From Chthoniobacteraceae bacterium (GTDB taxonomy: Bacteria; Verrucomicrobiota; Verrucomicrobiia; Chthoniobacterales; Chthoniobacteraceae): a DNA stretch of 64,000 bases. The notes beneath the pieces are model-generated. The model was not told where the DNA came from and ran no database searches. It saw nothing but the letters and a program-made list of their open reading frames with translations. The DNA lies in NCBI GenBank assembly GCA_028293625.1, contig JAQGOL010000002.1:124001-188000 (forward strand), written 5' to 3'. Positions 7,326 to 15,748 of the stretch are shown one piece after another (the stretch's first letter is position 1; each line of letters starts with the position of its first letter). The position numbers were made by a program, and so were the translations under genes.

Positions 7326-7808
7326 CTATCTTAAGATTGGGGTCCCGCCGTAGCCACCACCCCACCCCCCCGTGGTGCCGGTACTGCCGCTGGGACGGTT
7401 AGTAGAGTTGGGCTGGCTCCCGCCGTAACCCCCGCTGTCACTGGGGCGGTCGGAAGAGCCCCACTTGCTGTCGTTACTACCGCTGGGGTGCCGGGATGGG
7501 CGATCCGACTTGCTCTTTCCGCTGTCGTACGGGCGTCGGGAATAGTCGGGATGACGATCCCATCGGCTGTCGCCACTGCCGTGAGGGCGATGAGAATAGT
7601 CGGAATGGCGATCCCACCGGCCGTCGCCACTGCCGTGATGGCGATGAGAATAGTCGGAATGGCGATCCCATCGGCTGTCGCCACTCCCGTGAGGGCGATG
7701 AGAGTAGTCGGAATGGCGATCCCACCTGCTGTTGTCTTCGCTCGCTTGTGTCTGCTGGGCGAGGGAAAAAATGGCGGCAATCGAGAGTGCAAGAAATGAG
7801 GTTTTCAT
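7326..7808 (-). CDS. secreted low-complexity repeat protein
   Basis: 160 residues from the ATG at 7806-7808, which gives a clean signal peptide (MKTSFLALSIAAIFSLAQQT, then QASED). The mature protein consists of about four 18-residue repeats of the type SRWDRHSDYSHRPHGSGD, rich in His, Arg, Asp and Ser, followed by a Ser/Gly/Pro-rich tail ending in GGWGGGYGG. No cysteine or catalytic motif is present. It may bind metal or surfaces through the His/Asp-rich repeats; that is inference only. It runs opposite to the neighbouring cassette-like genes. Confidence 0.6.
   Translation of the reverse strand: MKTSFLALSIAAIFSLAQQTQASEDNSRWDRHSDYSHRPHGSGDSRWDRHSDYSHRHHGSGDGRWDRHSDYSHRPHGSGDSRWDRHPDYSRRPYDSGKSKSDRPSRHPSGSNDSKWGSSDRPSDSGGYGGSQPNSTNRPSGSTGTTGGWGGGYGGTPILR
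7517..7732 (-). repeat. 54-bp tandem repeat inside the secreted repeat protein
   Basis: Near-identical 54-bp units start at 7571, 7625 and 7679, with a more diverged unit before them. Each encodes 18 residues (SRWDRHSDYSHRPHGSGD type). The near identity at nucleotide level points to recent expansion by slippage or unequal exchange. Confidence 0.85.
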
Positions 7809-7892
7809 AGATGACTTTATAATAATTCGTAATTGCAAACGGAAATGGACTGAGCCGATGTCGAGGCGATAGTGCGGACACAAAATCGTTAG

Positions 7893-8213
7893 TTATTGAG
7901 GGATTGGTTTTCGAAAGCCACAGGGGGCAATGAAACCGAGTGAGCTGCGGTGCTGCACGGGGTTGTAGAAGGTGTGAATGTAGTTGAAGATCATCGATGT
8001 AGCCTGAGCACGTGTGTTGGCCATGGAGTTATCAAAGCACACGGTTTTGAGAGTAGCCTAGAAGGATTCCACAAAGCCGTTATCATAGCAGTTGCCGCGG
8101 CCGCTCATGCTTTGGTCAATAGAGAGTTCTTTAAGGAGAGCACTAAAGTCGCGGCTGGCGTATTGGCTGCCCTGATCGCTGTGATGCACCAGGCCAACCT
8201 GTGAATGCAAACC
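7893..8213 (-). mobile_element. IS3-family transposase (OrfB) remnant, C-terminal part with internal stop
   Basis: The minus strand reads GLVHHSDQGSQYASRDF, IDQSMSGRGNCYDNG, FVESF, then a TAG at 8058-8060 where Trp is usual, then ATLKTVCF and YNPVQHRSSLGFIAP to a TAA at 7893-7895. This is the C-terminal half of the DDE integrase core of IS3-family OrfB, including the conserved HSDxGSQY and final Glu (ESF.A.LK) motifs. The upstream part of the transposase, OrfA and the element ends are missing; a TAA at 8214-8216 closes the frame upstream. The copy is dead. Confidence 0.85.
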
Positions 8214-8456
8214 TTAGACGTCCCGCTGACCCCTTCCACTCTCCAGTCAGCAAACCTTTGCGCTGAGGTGGTCAGGATGGGTTCAGTGTTTGGTGTAGGC
8301 ATCAAAGTTTATTTCGACGCTCAGTAGTATGGCGTGCTGCAACGAGGATCCGCAGCCCGAACCCGGCTGTACCGAAGAGCCACGGGCTTCGCTCTCTTCT
8401 CGATTAGGGATTCTTCTCGGTAAGCTTCATTCGTTATGTGACTACTTACGCTTATC
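8214..8456. other. noncoding stretch after the IS remnant
   Basis: No supported gene. The sequence just beyond the IS3 remnant does not continue the transposase, so the element was truncated or joined to other DNA here. A ttcgttatg motif at about 8429 resembles the right end of many cassette sites, but no matching left arm is visible. Confidence 0.4.
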
Positions 8457-8747
8457 GTGAAGATTCGTGTTGATAAAGCCAGCGGAGAGGCCCCTTTGAT
8501 CGTTACGGCGCCGCAAATACGCCGCATTTTGTCTCTTATCCCAGCCGAGTGGCGAATCGATGTTGCGGAGGTTCATGTTTCTGGTTCACATGTCCCGGCA
8601 AATTCTCGTTGTAGGCCCGTAAACGCGTCATTTAATTCCTATGATCGACGCCTCACGATTTTCACTCGCGACTGCACGCAAGAAAAACTCGTCGCACCTA
8701 TCGTTTCTGCACTTGCCGCTCATCATCTTGCGTTTCCGCTCCGGTGA
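8457..8747 (+). CDS. small hypothetical protein
   Basis: 96 residues from a GTG. The start is tentative because no ATG or ribosome binding site supports it. The sequence has an ordinary soluble composition (PQIRRILSLIPAEWRIDVAEV, RRLTIFTRDCTQEKLVAPIV) and codon use like a real gene, but matches no family I know. It lies in the orphan-gene region between an IS3 remnant and a membrane protein gene. Confidence 0.4.
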   Translation: MKIRVDKASGEAPLIVTAPQIRRILSLIPAEWRIDVAEVHVSGSHVPANSRCRPVNASFNSYDRRLTIFTRDCTQEKLVAPIVSALAAHHLAFPLR

Positions 8748-8972
8748 GGCAACCGTCTGGCACATGCCGACGCCAAAAAGCTTTCCCACATAGTTGCACC
8801 GCATATTCGTCACATTGCTACCACGCTATTCCAATCGAACTTCACATAAGAATGCACTGGAGTCCGACACCGTGGGCGCGGGGAGTTAGCTCACATCACA
8901 ATTTTTCCACCGCCCACGCTGCGATTGAGCTTGTTGCGTTTGTCTTTGCTTAGCCTCAGCATTCCCCAGACA
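8748..8972. other. intergenic stretch with a GC-rich inverted repeat
   Basis: No gene. cgtgggcg near 8870 and cgcccacg near 8912 form a short inverted repeat around the motif gttagctc; the overall look is that of a decayed cassette site, but outer boxes cannot be paired with confidence. Confidence 0.3.
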
Positions 8973-9368
8973 ATGCCCCCTGGAACTCTTGAAATGATAG
9001 GAAGGAGCACTGCGCTGATCCTCGCCCTGTTCGTGTTTCCGAGCATCTACATTTGGATTATCTGGAAACTACGCAGACAGCAAATCCGCTTGGCCCCTCG
9101 ATTGGAGTTGTTCGTCGGCCTTGGTTCACTCGGCGGATGGTCCCTTTTCCTGGCGCTCGTGGGGAGTGGCCCTCTCATTATCGTTCCCATTGCAGCTTTC
9201 CAGATTTTAATCGCGCTGCCGGCCTCATGCTTTTGCTTAGCTCGATTAACTGGGCGCCCCCGGCCTACCCATTATCGTCGGGGCGCAATGTGGGTTCTCA
9301 CGAGCGGCATTCTTATTCCGATCGGAACTTTTGGTCTCGCCGTTTTATTCGACTCATTCAACTCGTGA
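8973..9368 (+). CDS. small integral membrane protein
   Basis: 131 residues from the ATG at 8973; starts at 8925 or 8991 are also possible. Four hydrophobic segments are visible (ALILALFVFPSIYIWIIWKL, LELFVGLGSLGGWSLFLALV, LIIVPIAAFQILIALPASCF, WVLTSGILIPIGTFGLAVLF). No family motif was recognised. An attC-like inverted repeat starts 27 bp after its stop, so it may be a cassette gene. Confidence 0.5.
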   Translation: MPPGTLEMIGRSTALILALFVFPSIYIWIIWKLRRQQIRLAPRLELFVGLGSLGGWSLFLALVGSGPLIIVPIAAFQILIALPASCFCLARLTGRPRPTHYRRGAMWVLTSGILIPIGTFGLAVLFDSFNS

Positions 9369-9395
9369 TTCTCGACTATTTCACACAACCGCAAA

Positions 9396-9475
9396 GTCTG
9401 ACCATGCGCTCTACTCCAACAGCTACGGCCGCCAGAGGCTCCCTCCGCTGTGGGTGAGCTTCTTTCATAGGTGAC
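9396..9475 (+). repeat. attC-like inverted repeat with extrahelical bases (candidate site E)
   Basis: gctctactccaacagc (9408-9423) pairs with gctgtgggtgagc (9447-9459) as a perfect 13-bp stem if three bases of the left arm are left unpaired, the hallmark of folded attC sites. Outer sequences gtctgaccatg (9396-9406) and cataggtgac (9466-9475) pair imperfectly. The core closely resembles that of the site at 6274-6346, 3.1 kb away. It ends one base before the ATG of the TauE-like gene. Confidence 0.5.
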
Positions 9476-9476
9476 A

Positions 9477-10235
9477 ATGAGCGCGGTCTCGCAAGTTCTC
9501 ACCGCGAATCCTTCTCAGCTTGCTCTGGCGTGCTTGGTTGCGTTTGCTGCTTCAATTTTGGGCGGTCTGTCGGGGTTCGGCACGGGCCTGGCCTTGCCGG
9601 TGTTCCTGATCCCCCTTGTCGGAGTGAAGAACGTCATCCCTGTGATGGCCATTGCCATGCTCTTCAACAACGGCAGTCGCGTTGCAGCCTTCCGGCGCGA
9701 GATCGAGTGGGCTCACGTGCGTGTCATGCTTGCGTTAGGCCTGCCAGCCTGTGTCGTCGGTGCTTATAGCTACACGTTGCTGAGCGCGAAGTGGGTCGCT
9801 TTACTTCTGGGGGCATTTCTGCTTCTGAGCATTCCTTTGCGACGATACTTGAATCACGCTCGGTTTCGGTTTTCTCCCAGTACCGAGCTCAGCGCGGGAA
9901 CCTTTTTCGGCTTCATCAATGGCGGCATGACGGGAACGGGGATTATTTTGATTTCCATCCTCATGGCCGGCGGCGTCCAAGGCGCAGCGCTCGTTGCAAC
10001 GGACGCGGTTATTTCTGTCGTATTGGGGTTAGCCAAGGTTGTTCTTTTCGGCAGCCTCACTGCGCTCAACCTTGAACTTGCACTTGTAGGCCTACTTGTC
10101 GGCCTTTGCACCACGCCAGGCGGATTTGTTGCTCGCGTACTCCTGAAACGCATTCCCGGAGGTGTACATGCTTTGCTTATGGAATTACTTGTCCTGGCGG
10201 GCGCTGTCTCGTTGCTCTGGCGTGCCAAGTGGTGA
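9477..10235 (+). CDS. TauE/SafE (TSUP) family membrane permease
   Basis: 252 residues from the ATG at 9477; a GTG two codons upstream at 9471 is an alternative. The protein has about eight hydrophobic helices and the family pattern in both halves: an N-terminal GGLSGFGTGLALPVFLIPLV, then AIAMLFNNGSRVAAFRREI, and a second-half FGFINGGMTGTGIILISILM. TSUP permeases export sulfite, sulfoacetate or other organosulfur anions, or import related compounds; the substrate is unknown here. There is no sulfur-metabolism gene nearby. It begins right after attC-like site E, so it may have arrived as a cassette. Confidence 0.85.
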   Translation: MSAVSQVLTANPSQLALACLVAFAASILGGLSGFGTGLALPVFLIPLVGVKNVIPVMAIAMLFNNGSRVAAFRREIEWAHVRVMLALGLPACVVGAYSYTLLSAKWVALLLGAFLLLSIPLRRYLNHARFRFSPSTELSAGTFFGFINGGMTGTGIILISILMAGGVQGAALVATDAVISVVLGLAKVVLFGSLTALNLELALVGLLVGLCTTPGGFVARVLLKRIPGGVHALLMELLVLAGAVSLLWRAKW

Positions 10236-10801
10236 GTCTTCCACACCTCTGCGCGTTCGCAAAGTTGGGCGCGCAGGTCAAAATGCCACCTAACCCTTCC
10301 GTCAAGGGAATGCCCAAAAGGCTGCGCCTTTCCGGCACCGGGTATGCCGCTCATTGGATGTATCGTCTGGAAGGAGTGCACCCTGAAAGCGCGCGTTTAA
10401 TCGTAATTGTAATCTCCCTGCGTCCGGAGGATTAAGATTATGATTACGATTAAGAGGGAGACGGGAGGTGTTCCCAATATTTTGGCGCGTCATACATCGA
10501 ATCGACTGCACACCCCCGGCATCCCTCATGTCAACGTCGATATGGCTGCGATAATGTCAATGGGCGAAAGATATCTGGCACGAGTTTTTGCATCGTTGCT
10601 CTTATTAACTTTGTAGGAGCAGATGTGAGACGGTCGATCAGTCGGGTGATTTAGTTTCCCGGCAGTTAGTTATGCTGATATTCGCGGGCTATCTTTTTTT
10701 TTGGAGAAAGATAAGCGCTCGTGATTGTTGAATGTGGGACGTCCACCCCAGCGCCTCCCTTCGATCCCTGGCAACCCCGACCCCACCCCGGAAGCAGTAT
10801 T
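10236..10801. other. long intergenic region with cassette-site-like and inverted-repeat sequences
   Basis: No supported gene. At 10288-10294 acctaac matches the RYYYAAC left box of attC sites, and attggat at 10353-10359 resembles a right box with G changed to A, but the inner arms pair poorly. At 10264-10270 gttgggc fits the right-box consensus without a visible partner. An AT-rich inverted repeat lies at 10397-10453. The last 300 bases show nothing recognisable. Confidence 0.4.
10397..10453. repeat. 19-bp AT-rich inverted repeat
   Basis: ttaatcgtaattgtaatct (10397-10415) is complementary to agattatgattacgattaa (10435-10453) at all but two positions, with a 19-nt GC-rich loop. The arms are built from repeats of the form taatcgtaat. 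There is no T-run, so it is not an obvious terminator; it may be a dispersed intergenic repeat. Confidence 0.75.
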
Positions 10802-11524
10802 ATGAACAAACGCCAGCTAGATAAAATCAGCTCCTACCAGACCCTTCGGCTTGTTTTGGAAGACGCCGCATACAAGGCGCTCTGGACTCCACTTCCGGCC
10901 TTTGCAAAAGGAGTGGCCGCCTTCTACGGCAGCCTCAATCTTCTAACCGCGCTTACCCAGGCGCAAGGGACGATGCTCACGGGCGTCACGGTCGATAAGG
11001 AGCGGCTCGCAGAATCGGTCATCAACCGCACCCTGCTGGTTGCCGGCGCGCTCGCCGCTTATGCTTCGGCCAGCGGCAACCGGACCCTTTTTGACAAATC
11101 AGACATCCGCCTTGGCGACCTCCAAAAACTCCGTGACGCCGCACTCGATGATGCCGCTTTCGCGCTTTACAGCCTCGCCGCCGCCGAATTCAAGGCGAGC
11201 CCCGCCACCCTTGCCGAATACGGAATGAGCGCAGCCCAGCTCAAAGAGCTTTCCAACGCCATCGCCGCCTACAGCGCCATGGTGGGAAAACCGTTTGCCG
11301 AGCGAGCCAAACGCAAATCAGCCACCGATGCCATTCCCGATGAACTGGCGCGGATCGACCAAGTCTTGTCCGAGCAAATCGACCGCCTCATGCCGCAATT
11401 TGCCGGGAACAAAGAGTTCGCGGCTGCCTATGAAAACGCCCGGCAGATTGTCCACTCGGGCGGAAGCGGTAAGGCAAAGGTCCAGCGCGCGCCCTTGCCC
11501 GCGCTTGCAGCCGGTAGAGAGTGA
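10802..11524 (+). CDS. conserved hypothetical helical protein
   Basis: 240 residues from the ATG at 10802 (MNKRQLDKISSYQTLRLVLE); an upstream extension in the same frame is Pro-rich and improbable. The protein is all-helical, with no signal peptide or membrane segment. SVINRTLLVAGALAAYASAS, AALDDAAFALYSLAAAEF and AQLKELSNAIAAYSAMVGKP resemble a family of uncharacterised proteins common in Bacteroidetes and Verrucomicrobia genomes (recalled by pattern, not searched). The C-terminus is a basic tail. It marks the boundary between the orphan-gene region and the convergent defence island. Confidence 0.7.
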   Translation: MNKRQLDKISSYQTLRLVLEDAAYKALWTPLPAFAKGVAAFYGSLNLLTALTQAQGTMLTGVTVDKERLAESVINRTLLVAGALAAYASASGNRTLFDKSDIRLGDLQKLRDAALDDAAFALYSLAAAEFKASPATLAEYGMSAAQLKELSNAIAAYSAMVGKPFAERAKRKSATDAIPDELARIDQVLSEQIDRLMPQFAGNKEFAAAYENARQIVHSGGSGKAKVQRAPLPALAAGRE

Positions 11525-11623
11525 GTTGCGGACAAGGTTCCTTGCCAAAGCAGGGATCAGGCCTTGAATCTGCTTCCTCCTCGCAGCCTCCGCACGAGCT
11601 GTCCCGAGGGGAAGGGCCATTGC

Positions 11624-12322
11624 TCAGACAGTCAGCCCGGCGCCGTGCTTTTTAAGCCACTGTTTCCGTTCGGCAAAAGAAGGCATCACCTTGTCGAGCT
11701 CGTTCCAGAAGGCATCGGTATGGTCGAGGTGATGGAAATGGCAGAGTTCGTGAACGATCACGTAGTCAATGATGGTTTGCGGCGCCATCATGCAACGCCA
11801 ATGAAAAGCCAGATTGCCGGACGGCGCGCATGAGGCCCAGCGATGTCCCAGTTCACGCACTTCCACGCGGCCTGGAGTGATTCCGACTTTCGGCGCGAAA
11901 TAACCGACTCGTAAGAGGATCCGCTCGCGCCCGCGCGCGATGAAATAATCGCGGAACGCCTCTTTGGCCGCGGTATTTTCACGACCGTCCAGGAGGTCGC
12001 TTCGCAAGCAGAAACGGCCGTTCTTCAACAGCAATGGAGCTTCCTGATCCGGGACAATCAGCAGCCGGTACGAGCGTCCGAGATAAAGGAAACTTTCCCC
12101 GTTTTGATATTCCCGGCAAACACGGCTGGCATTCAGATCGCGCCACTCGGCCAGGTTTTTGTAAATCCAAAGGCGCTTGGAGTTTATCAACTCTGCGATC
12201 CGCTCGTCCGGGAGTTTTTCAGGCGCCCGCACCAGCACCCGTCCATCGGGTTCAATCACGATGTCCGCGGTAGCGCGCCGGCTGCGCACGATCTCATAGG
12301 CGAGGTCTTCAGCCGCTGTCAT
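11624..12322 (-). CDS. YgjP-like (M48/SprT-related) zinc metallopeptidase
   Basis: 232 residues. HELCHFHHLDHTDAFW at residues 191-206 is the HExxH zinc motif with a third His at 201, as in the YgjP/DUF45 group. SKRLWIYKNLAEW, SFLYLGRSYRLLIV and ELGHRWASCAPSGNLAFHW are further family landmarks. No signal peptide, so cytoplasmic. Its ATG overlaps the hsdR stop (positions 12319-12322), so it is translationally coupled to the restriction subunit. YgjP-type genes are frequent passengers of type I restriction loci; a role in handling HsdR or its fragments would be inference. Confidence 0.85.
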   Translation of the reverse strand: MTAAEDLAYEIVRSRRATADIVIEPDGRVLVRAPEKLPDERIAELINSKRLWIYKNLAEWRDLNASRVCREYQNGESFLYLGRSYRLLIVPDQEAPLLLKNGRFCLRSDLLDGRENTAAKEAFRDYFIARGRERILLRVGYFAPKVGITPGRVEVRELGHRWASCAPSGNLAFHWRCMMAPQTIIDYVIVHELCHFHHLDHTDAFWNELDKVMPSFAERKQWLKKHGAGLTV

Positions 12323-15300
12323 TTGGTGAGTTGATCGTTCCGTTTCTCAGCCAGCTTCACGATTTCCACGGCAAGTCGTTCATGTTTTTCGGATAACCTG
12401 GGGATGTTCATCAAAAGGATCTCCGTGGCGAGATTGCCGCGGAGCTTTTTGACTTCGGTCGGTTTCTTCCAAAAATCAATGATGCCGATTGTCTCCTGGA
12501 GCAACTCGACGATTCGGACCATCAACTCCCTGAGCCGCGCCCGGTCTGCCTCCGGCACATCGTCTTCTCCAAAAGCGAGTTGGACCACAAAATCGTAGAA
12601 GGTCGAGGCTTCCCGGCTTAGCCCGTCGTGCCCGGTGCGCCGTCCCTCGGAGGCTTCCGTGCGCAAATGCTCGTAGGCCGATGCCAGCGCTTTCCAGTCA
12701 TTCTTATGCTGCTGGATGAGCCGCTCCAGCTTCTCACTCAGGCGCCTGTAAAAAACCGGGTCCTCATCGAAATGCACGGTGCAATGCTTGCGAATGGCGT
12801 GCTCCATCTCGCTCGCCTTGGCCTCGGGATCACCCTGGGAATGCGTCCGGACGTTTTTTAGAAAATCCTCCGAGAGTAATTCGGTCGGCGGGATCTTCGG
12901 ATTAATCCCCAGATCAATGAGATGCTCGTTGATGAGCGCTTTGACCTTCGCGCCCGCATCGCCCAGATCGAGCGACTCGTCCTTGTAACGCTCCTTGACC
13001 ATCCGCAGCAGATAACCAAATCGCCGCGCCGGGCCGCGATACGGATGCCCCGCCGGATTGGGCAGGATCAGATTGAGGCTCTGGAGAAACTTTTTGAGGT
13101 AAACCTCGAAATCGGCCCGCGCCTTGATCTCTTTCATCGCGCCCACGGCGGCATGGATCATGGCCACCTCGGCCTGCGGATCGGAAAGTGCGCCCGTGAC
13201 AAACGCCTCAATCCCCGCAACACCCGCCGTTTTAAAATGCTGGAGCAACCGCTGGAAACGCTCTTCCAGGATCGGCACCTCGGTGAGCAGGTTCTTCAGG
13301 CCGCCTTGAATGTCTTCGGCCTCTTCCACCGAATAAATGGAGAGCGCGTAGGTGAGATGATTGGCGAGGCCGATGTAATCGACGATAAAGCCGCGCTGCT
13401 TGCCGGTCGTGACCCGGTTCACGCGGGCGATGGCCTGGAGGAGATTATGCTCGTGCAACCGTTTGTCGATATACATGACCTGCTCAATCGGCGCGTCGAA
13501 CCCAGTCAGCAGCATGTCGCAAACGATCAGAAAGGCGATCCCGCTCAGCTCGTTGTCCGGGTCTTCAAAGGGTCGGCAAAAATTCTCCACGGCGTTCCAG
13601 CGTTTGGATTCCTTTCGCGCCTCGGTGATGGCGGCCAGTTCGTTGGTGGCGTCGGCTGAGACCACCACCGCGGCTTTCAAAAACGCGATCCGGCGAATCA
13701 GCTCCATGTCCGGCCGGACTTTGAGGCGCTCCCGGTCGATCCGTTCGCACAGCGCCGCCCGGATCGATTTCTGGTAACGGATCGCAGCGAGCTTGGAATG
13801 ACAAACCACCTGCGCCTTGAACCCGTCGGGCAGGATGTTGTCGATGTAATGCGATACCAGGTCGCGTGCAATGGCTTCAATCCGCTTTTCAGCCTCAAGA
13901 ATGTCCCCGCTGGCGCCGTATTTGCGTTTGATCGCGGCGATTTCTTCCTCGGTGCGATGCCGGAAAAGATCCTCGAACTTGGTGTCGAACCCGTGCTTGT
14001 CGGCGAGCGCGGTGTCCGCGGTCCGGCCTTCGTAAAGGATCTGCAGGGTGGCGCCATCGCGCACGGCGTCCATCAGCTTGTAGGTGTCGATATATTCCCC
14101 GAAGCGTTTCACGGTCCGCTTGGTGCCATGCTGCTCGGTGACCAGCGGCGTGCCGGTAAACGCGATCCGCGTGGCGTTTGGAAATGCTTCAAAGAGATTC
14201 TCGCCCAAGTCGGAGCCCTGGGTGCGATGCGCCTCGTCGATCATCAGGAGAATCCGCTCCGAGGCATTGACCACGCCGAACGCCTCCCCGGAGGGCGGCG
14301 TCCCGTAGGAAGCCAGCAAATCTCTTACGACAAGAGGCACCGCTTCGGCCCGCTCCATGAATTTGTGGACCATGACCATGTTCACGTCCGAAGCGCCGGT
14401 GCTCAGATGCGTGCGGAGATCTTTCGTGCTCTCAATGGTATGCACCTTGCCGCCGATCAGTTTCGCCGTGGCCGCCAGTTGTTCCTCCAGATCGACCCGG
14501 TCATTGACGAGCAGGATCTTGAAATCAGCCAGATCCGCGGAAGCCCGAAGCATCCGCGCGACAAATACCATCGTGAGCGATTTGCCGGAGCCCTGCGTGT
14601 GCCAGACCACGCCCGAGCGTTCCTGCGGCGTTTGCCCGGCACGGAGCCGTTGCACGATGCGCCAGGCGGCCCGGTATTGCTGGTAGCGGCAAACCACCTT
14701 CACTCGTTTGCCCGAGTCGGTGTCCATAAAAACCGAGCAGGTCCGCAGCACATCGAGCAGGGTGGCCGGCGCGAGCAATCCCTGGATCAGCCGCTCCTGT
14801 TCGCGCTCGATTCCCAGCGGCGGGATATAAGCGAGGTTGTTCTCCGGCCAGATATCTTTCCACGCATAAAAATGCTCGTAGCCGGAAGTGATGCTCCCAT
14901 ACGCCGCCGATTCCCCGCAGGTTGAGATCAGCAACAAATTGGTGTGAAAGAGGCGCGGCTCGCCTTCTTTTAACCCGGCTTTTTTCGTCTCGGGGCGCCC
15001 ATTCCGATACCGCAGGAGTTGCTCAAAGGCGGCAAACATCGGGTTCGCCGTGGTCGCATCGCCGATCTTCGCCTCCACCACCACCAGCGGAATCCCATTT
15101 ATAAAAAGCACGATATCCGGGATGATGCAGCTCTTCACGCAGCCCGGCGTTTCCACCCGAAACTGGTTGATGGCGTGGAACACGTTCTTCTCCGGGTGCG
15201 CAAAATCAATCAGCCGCACCACAGGGTCCGGTTCGCCGGTGGTTTCATTCACATCGACCTGCGCCTTAAAAAGCAGCTTCTGGATCTCCTCGTTGGCTTC

Positions 15301-15549
15301 CAGCAGCGTGCGATTGGGCTGCCGCAAAATCTGCTGGCGCAAATCCTCCAACTGCCGGCTGGTCAGCCACGGGTTGAGCGCGCGCACCGCCTCGCGAAAA
15401 ACCGCCGGCAGGAGCCACTCGCGAAAACTCACGCGCAAGCTGACCGCCGGATTGCTTGGGATCATTCCGTGCCCCTGATCCACCACCGTCCACCCGAGCG
15501 CCGCCAGCTGATCCAAGAACGGCTTTTCGACGTGGTGATATTCAGACAT
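12319..15549 (-). CDS. hsdR: type I restriction enzyme, R subunit (HsdR)
   Basis: 1,076 residues, normal for HsdR. The N-terminal nuclease domain has the PD-(D/E)xK residues in IIPDIVLFINGIPLVVVEAK (PD at 144-145, E159, K161). The translocase follows with Walker A HTQGSGKSLTM (GSGKS at 320-324), the DEAH box IDEAHRTQ (438-441), a TGTP motif (AFTGTPLVTEQ) and motif VI QAIARVNR. The C-terminus is helical and should bind the methylase core. HsdR cuts unmodified DNA after ATP-driven translocation. It lies about 2.3 kb after hsdS, separated by three accessory genes and a palindrome. Translation probably starts at the ATG at 15547-15549. Confidence 0.97.
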   Translation of the reverse strand: MSEYHHVEKPFLDQLAALGWTVVDQGHGMIPSNPAVSLRVSFREWLLPAVFREAVRALNPWLTSRQLEDLRQQILRQPNRTLLEANEEIQKLLFKAQVDVNETTGEPDPVVRLIDFAHPEKNVFHAINQFRVETPGCVKSCIIPDIVLFINGIPLVVVEAKIGDATTANPMFAAFEQLLRYRNGRPETKKAGLKEGEPRLFHTNLLLISTCGESAAYGSITSGYEHFYAWKDIWPENNLAYIPPLGIEREQERLIQGLLAPATLLDVLRTCSVFMDTDSGKRVKVVCRYQQYRAAWRIVQRLRAGQTPQERSGVVWHTQGSGKSLTMVFVARMLRASADLADFKILLVNDRVDLEEQLAATAKLIGGKVHTIESTKDLRTHLSTGASDVNMVMVHKFMERAEAVPLVVRDLLASYGTPPSGEAFGVVNASERILLMIDEAHRTQGSDLGENLFEAFPNATRIAFTGTPLVTEQHGTKRTVKRFGEYIDTYKLMDAVRDGATLQILYEGRTADTALADKHGFDTKFEDLFRHRTEEEIAAIKRKYGASGDILEAEKRIEAIARDLVSHYIDNILPDGFKAQVVCHSKLAAIRYQKSIRAALCERIDRERLKVRPDMELIRRIAFLKAAVVVSADATNELAAITEARKESKRWNAVENFCRPFEDPDNELSGIAFLIVCDMLLTGFDAPIEQVMYIDKRLHEHNLLQAIARVNRVTTGKQRGFIVDYIGLANHLTYALSIYSVEEAEDIQGGLKNLLTEVPILEERFQRLLQHFKTAGVAGIEAFVTGALSDPQAEVAMIHAAVGAMKEIKARADFEVYLKKFLQSLNLILPNPAGHPYRGPARRFGYLLRMVKERYKDESLDLGDAGAKVKALINEHLIDLGINPKIPPTELLSEDFLKNVRTHSQGDPEAKASEMEHAIRKHCTVHFDEDPVFYRRLSEKLERLIQQHKNDWKALASAYEHLRTEASEGRRTGHDGLSREASTFYDFVVQLAFGEDDVPEADRARLRELMVRIVELLQETIGIIDFWKKPTEVKKLRGNLATEILLMNIPRLSEKHERLAVEIVKLAEKRNDQLTK

Positions 15550-15553
15550 CGGC

Positions 15554-15748
15554 TCAGGAAAGCAGCGCCTGAGCCAGAGTCACGCACTGCTGTCGAATCC
15601 GGAGCGATTCCTCTCTGTTTTCGGGGGCCAGATGCCTGTTGTTGATGCCTTCACCTTTGCGATGGAACAGCCAAAGCTCTTTTCGTCCACCTACACGGAT
15701 CTCGATGATTCCACTCAAAACGATGATTCCACTGCTCAGTGAAATCAT
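15554..15748 (-). CDS. possible small protein directly upstream of hsdR
   Basis: 64 codons whose stop lies 4 bp before the hsdR ATG. The ATG at 15746-15748 is inside the right arm of the 23-bp palindrome, so initiation would depend on whether that hairpin is open. The C-terminal part (EIRVGGRKELWLFHRKGEGI) looks protein-like, but the first residues (SGIIVLSGII) just read through the repeats. No family recognised. It may be a leader peptide or a chance ORF. Confidence 0.25.
   Translation of the reverse strand: MISLSSGIIVLSGIIEIRVGGRKELWLFHRKGEGINNRHLAPENREESLRIRQQCVTLAQALLS

Noticed and set aside
7488-7810. Two plus-strand frames through the 54-bp repeats
   Set aside because: Antisense to the secreted repeat protein; only the minus-strand frame has a signal peptide and a normal start.
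8380-8456. A further cassette site ending in ttcgttatg
   Set aside because: No left arm or inner stem could be paired.
13798-14925. 375-codon plus-strand frame opposite hsdR
   Set aside because: Overlaps the helicase domain in antisense; no start signal or family motif.
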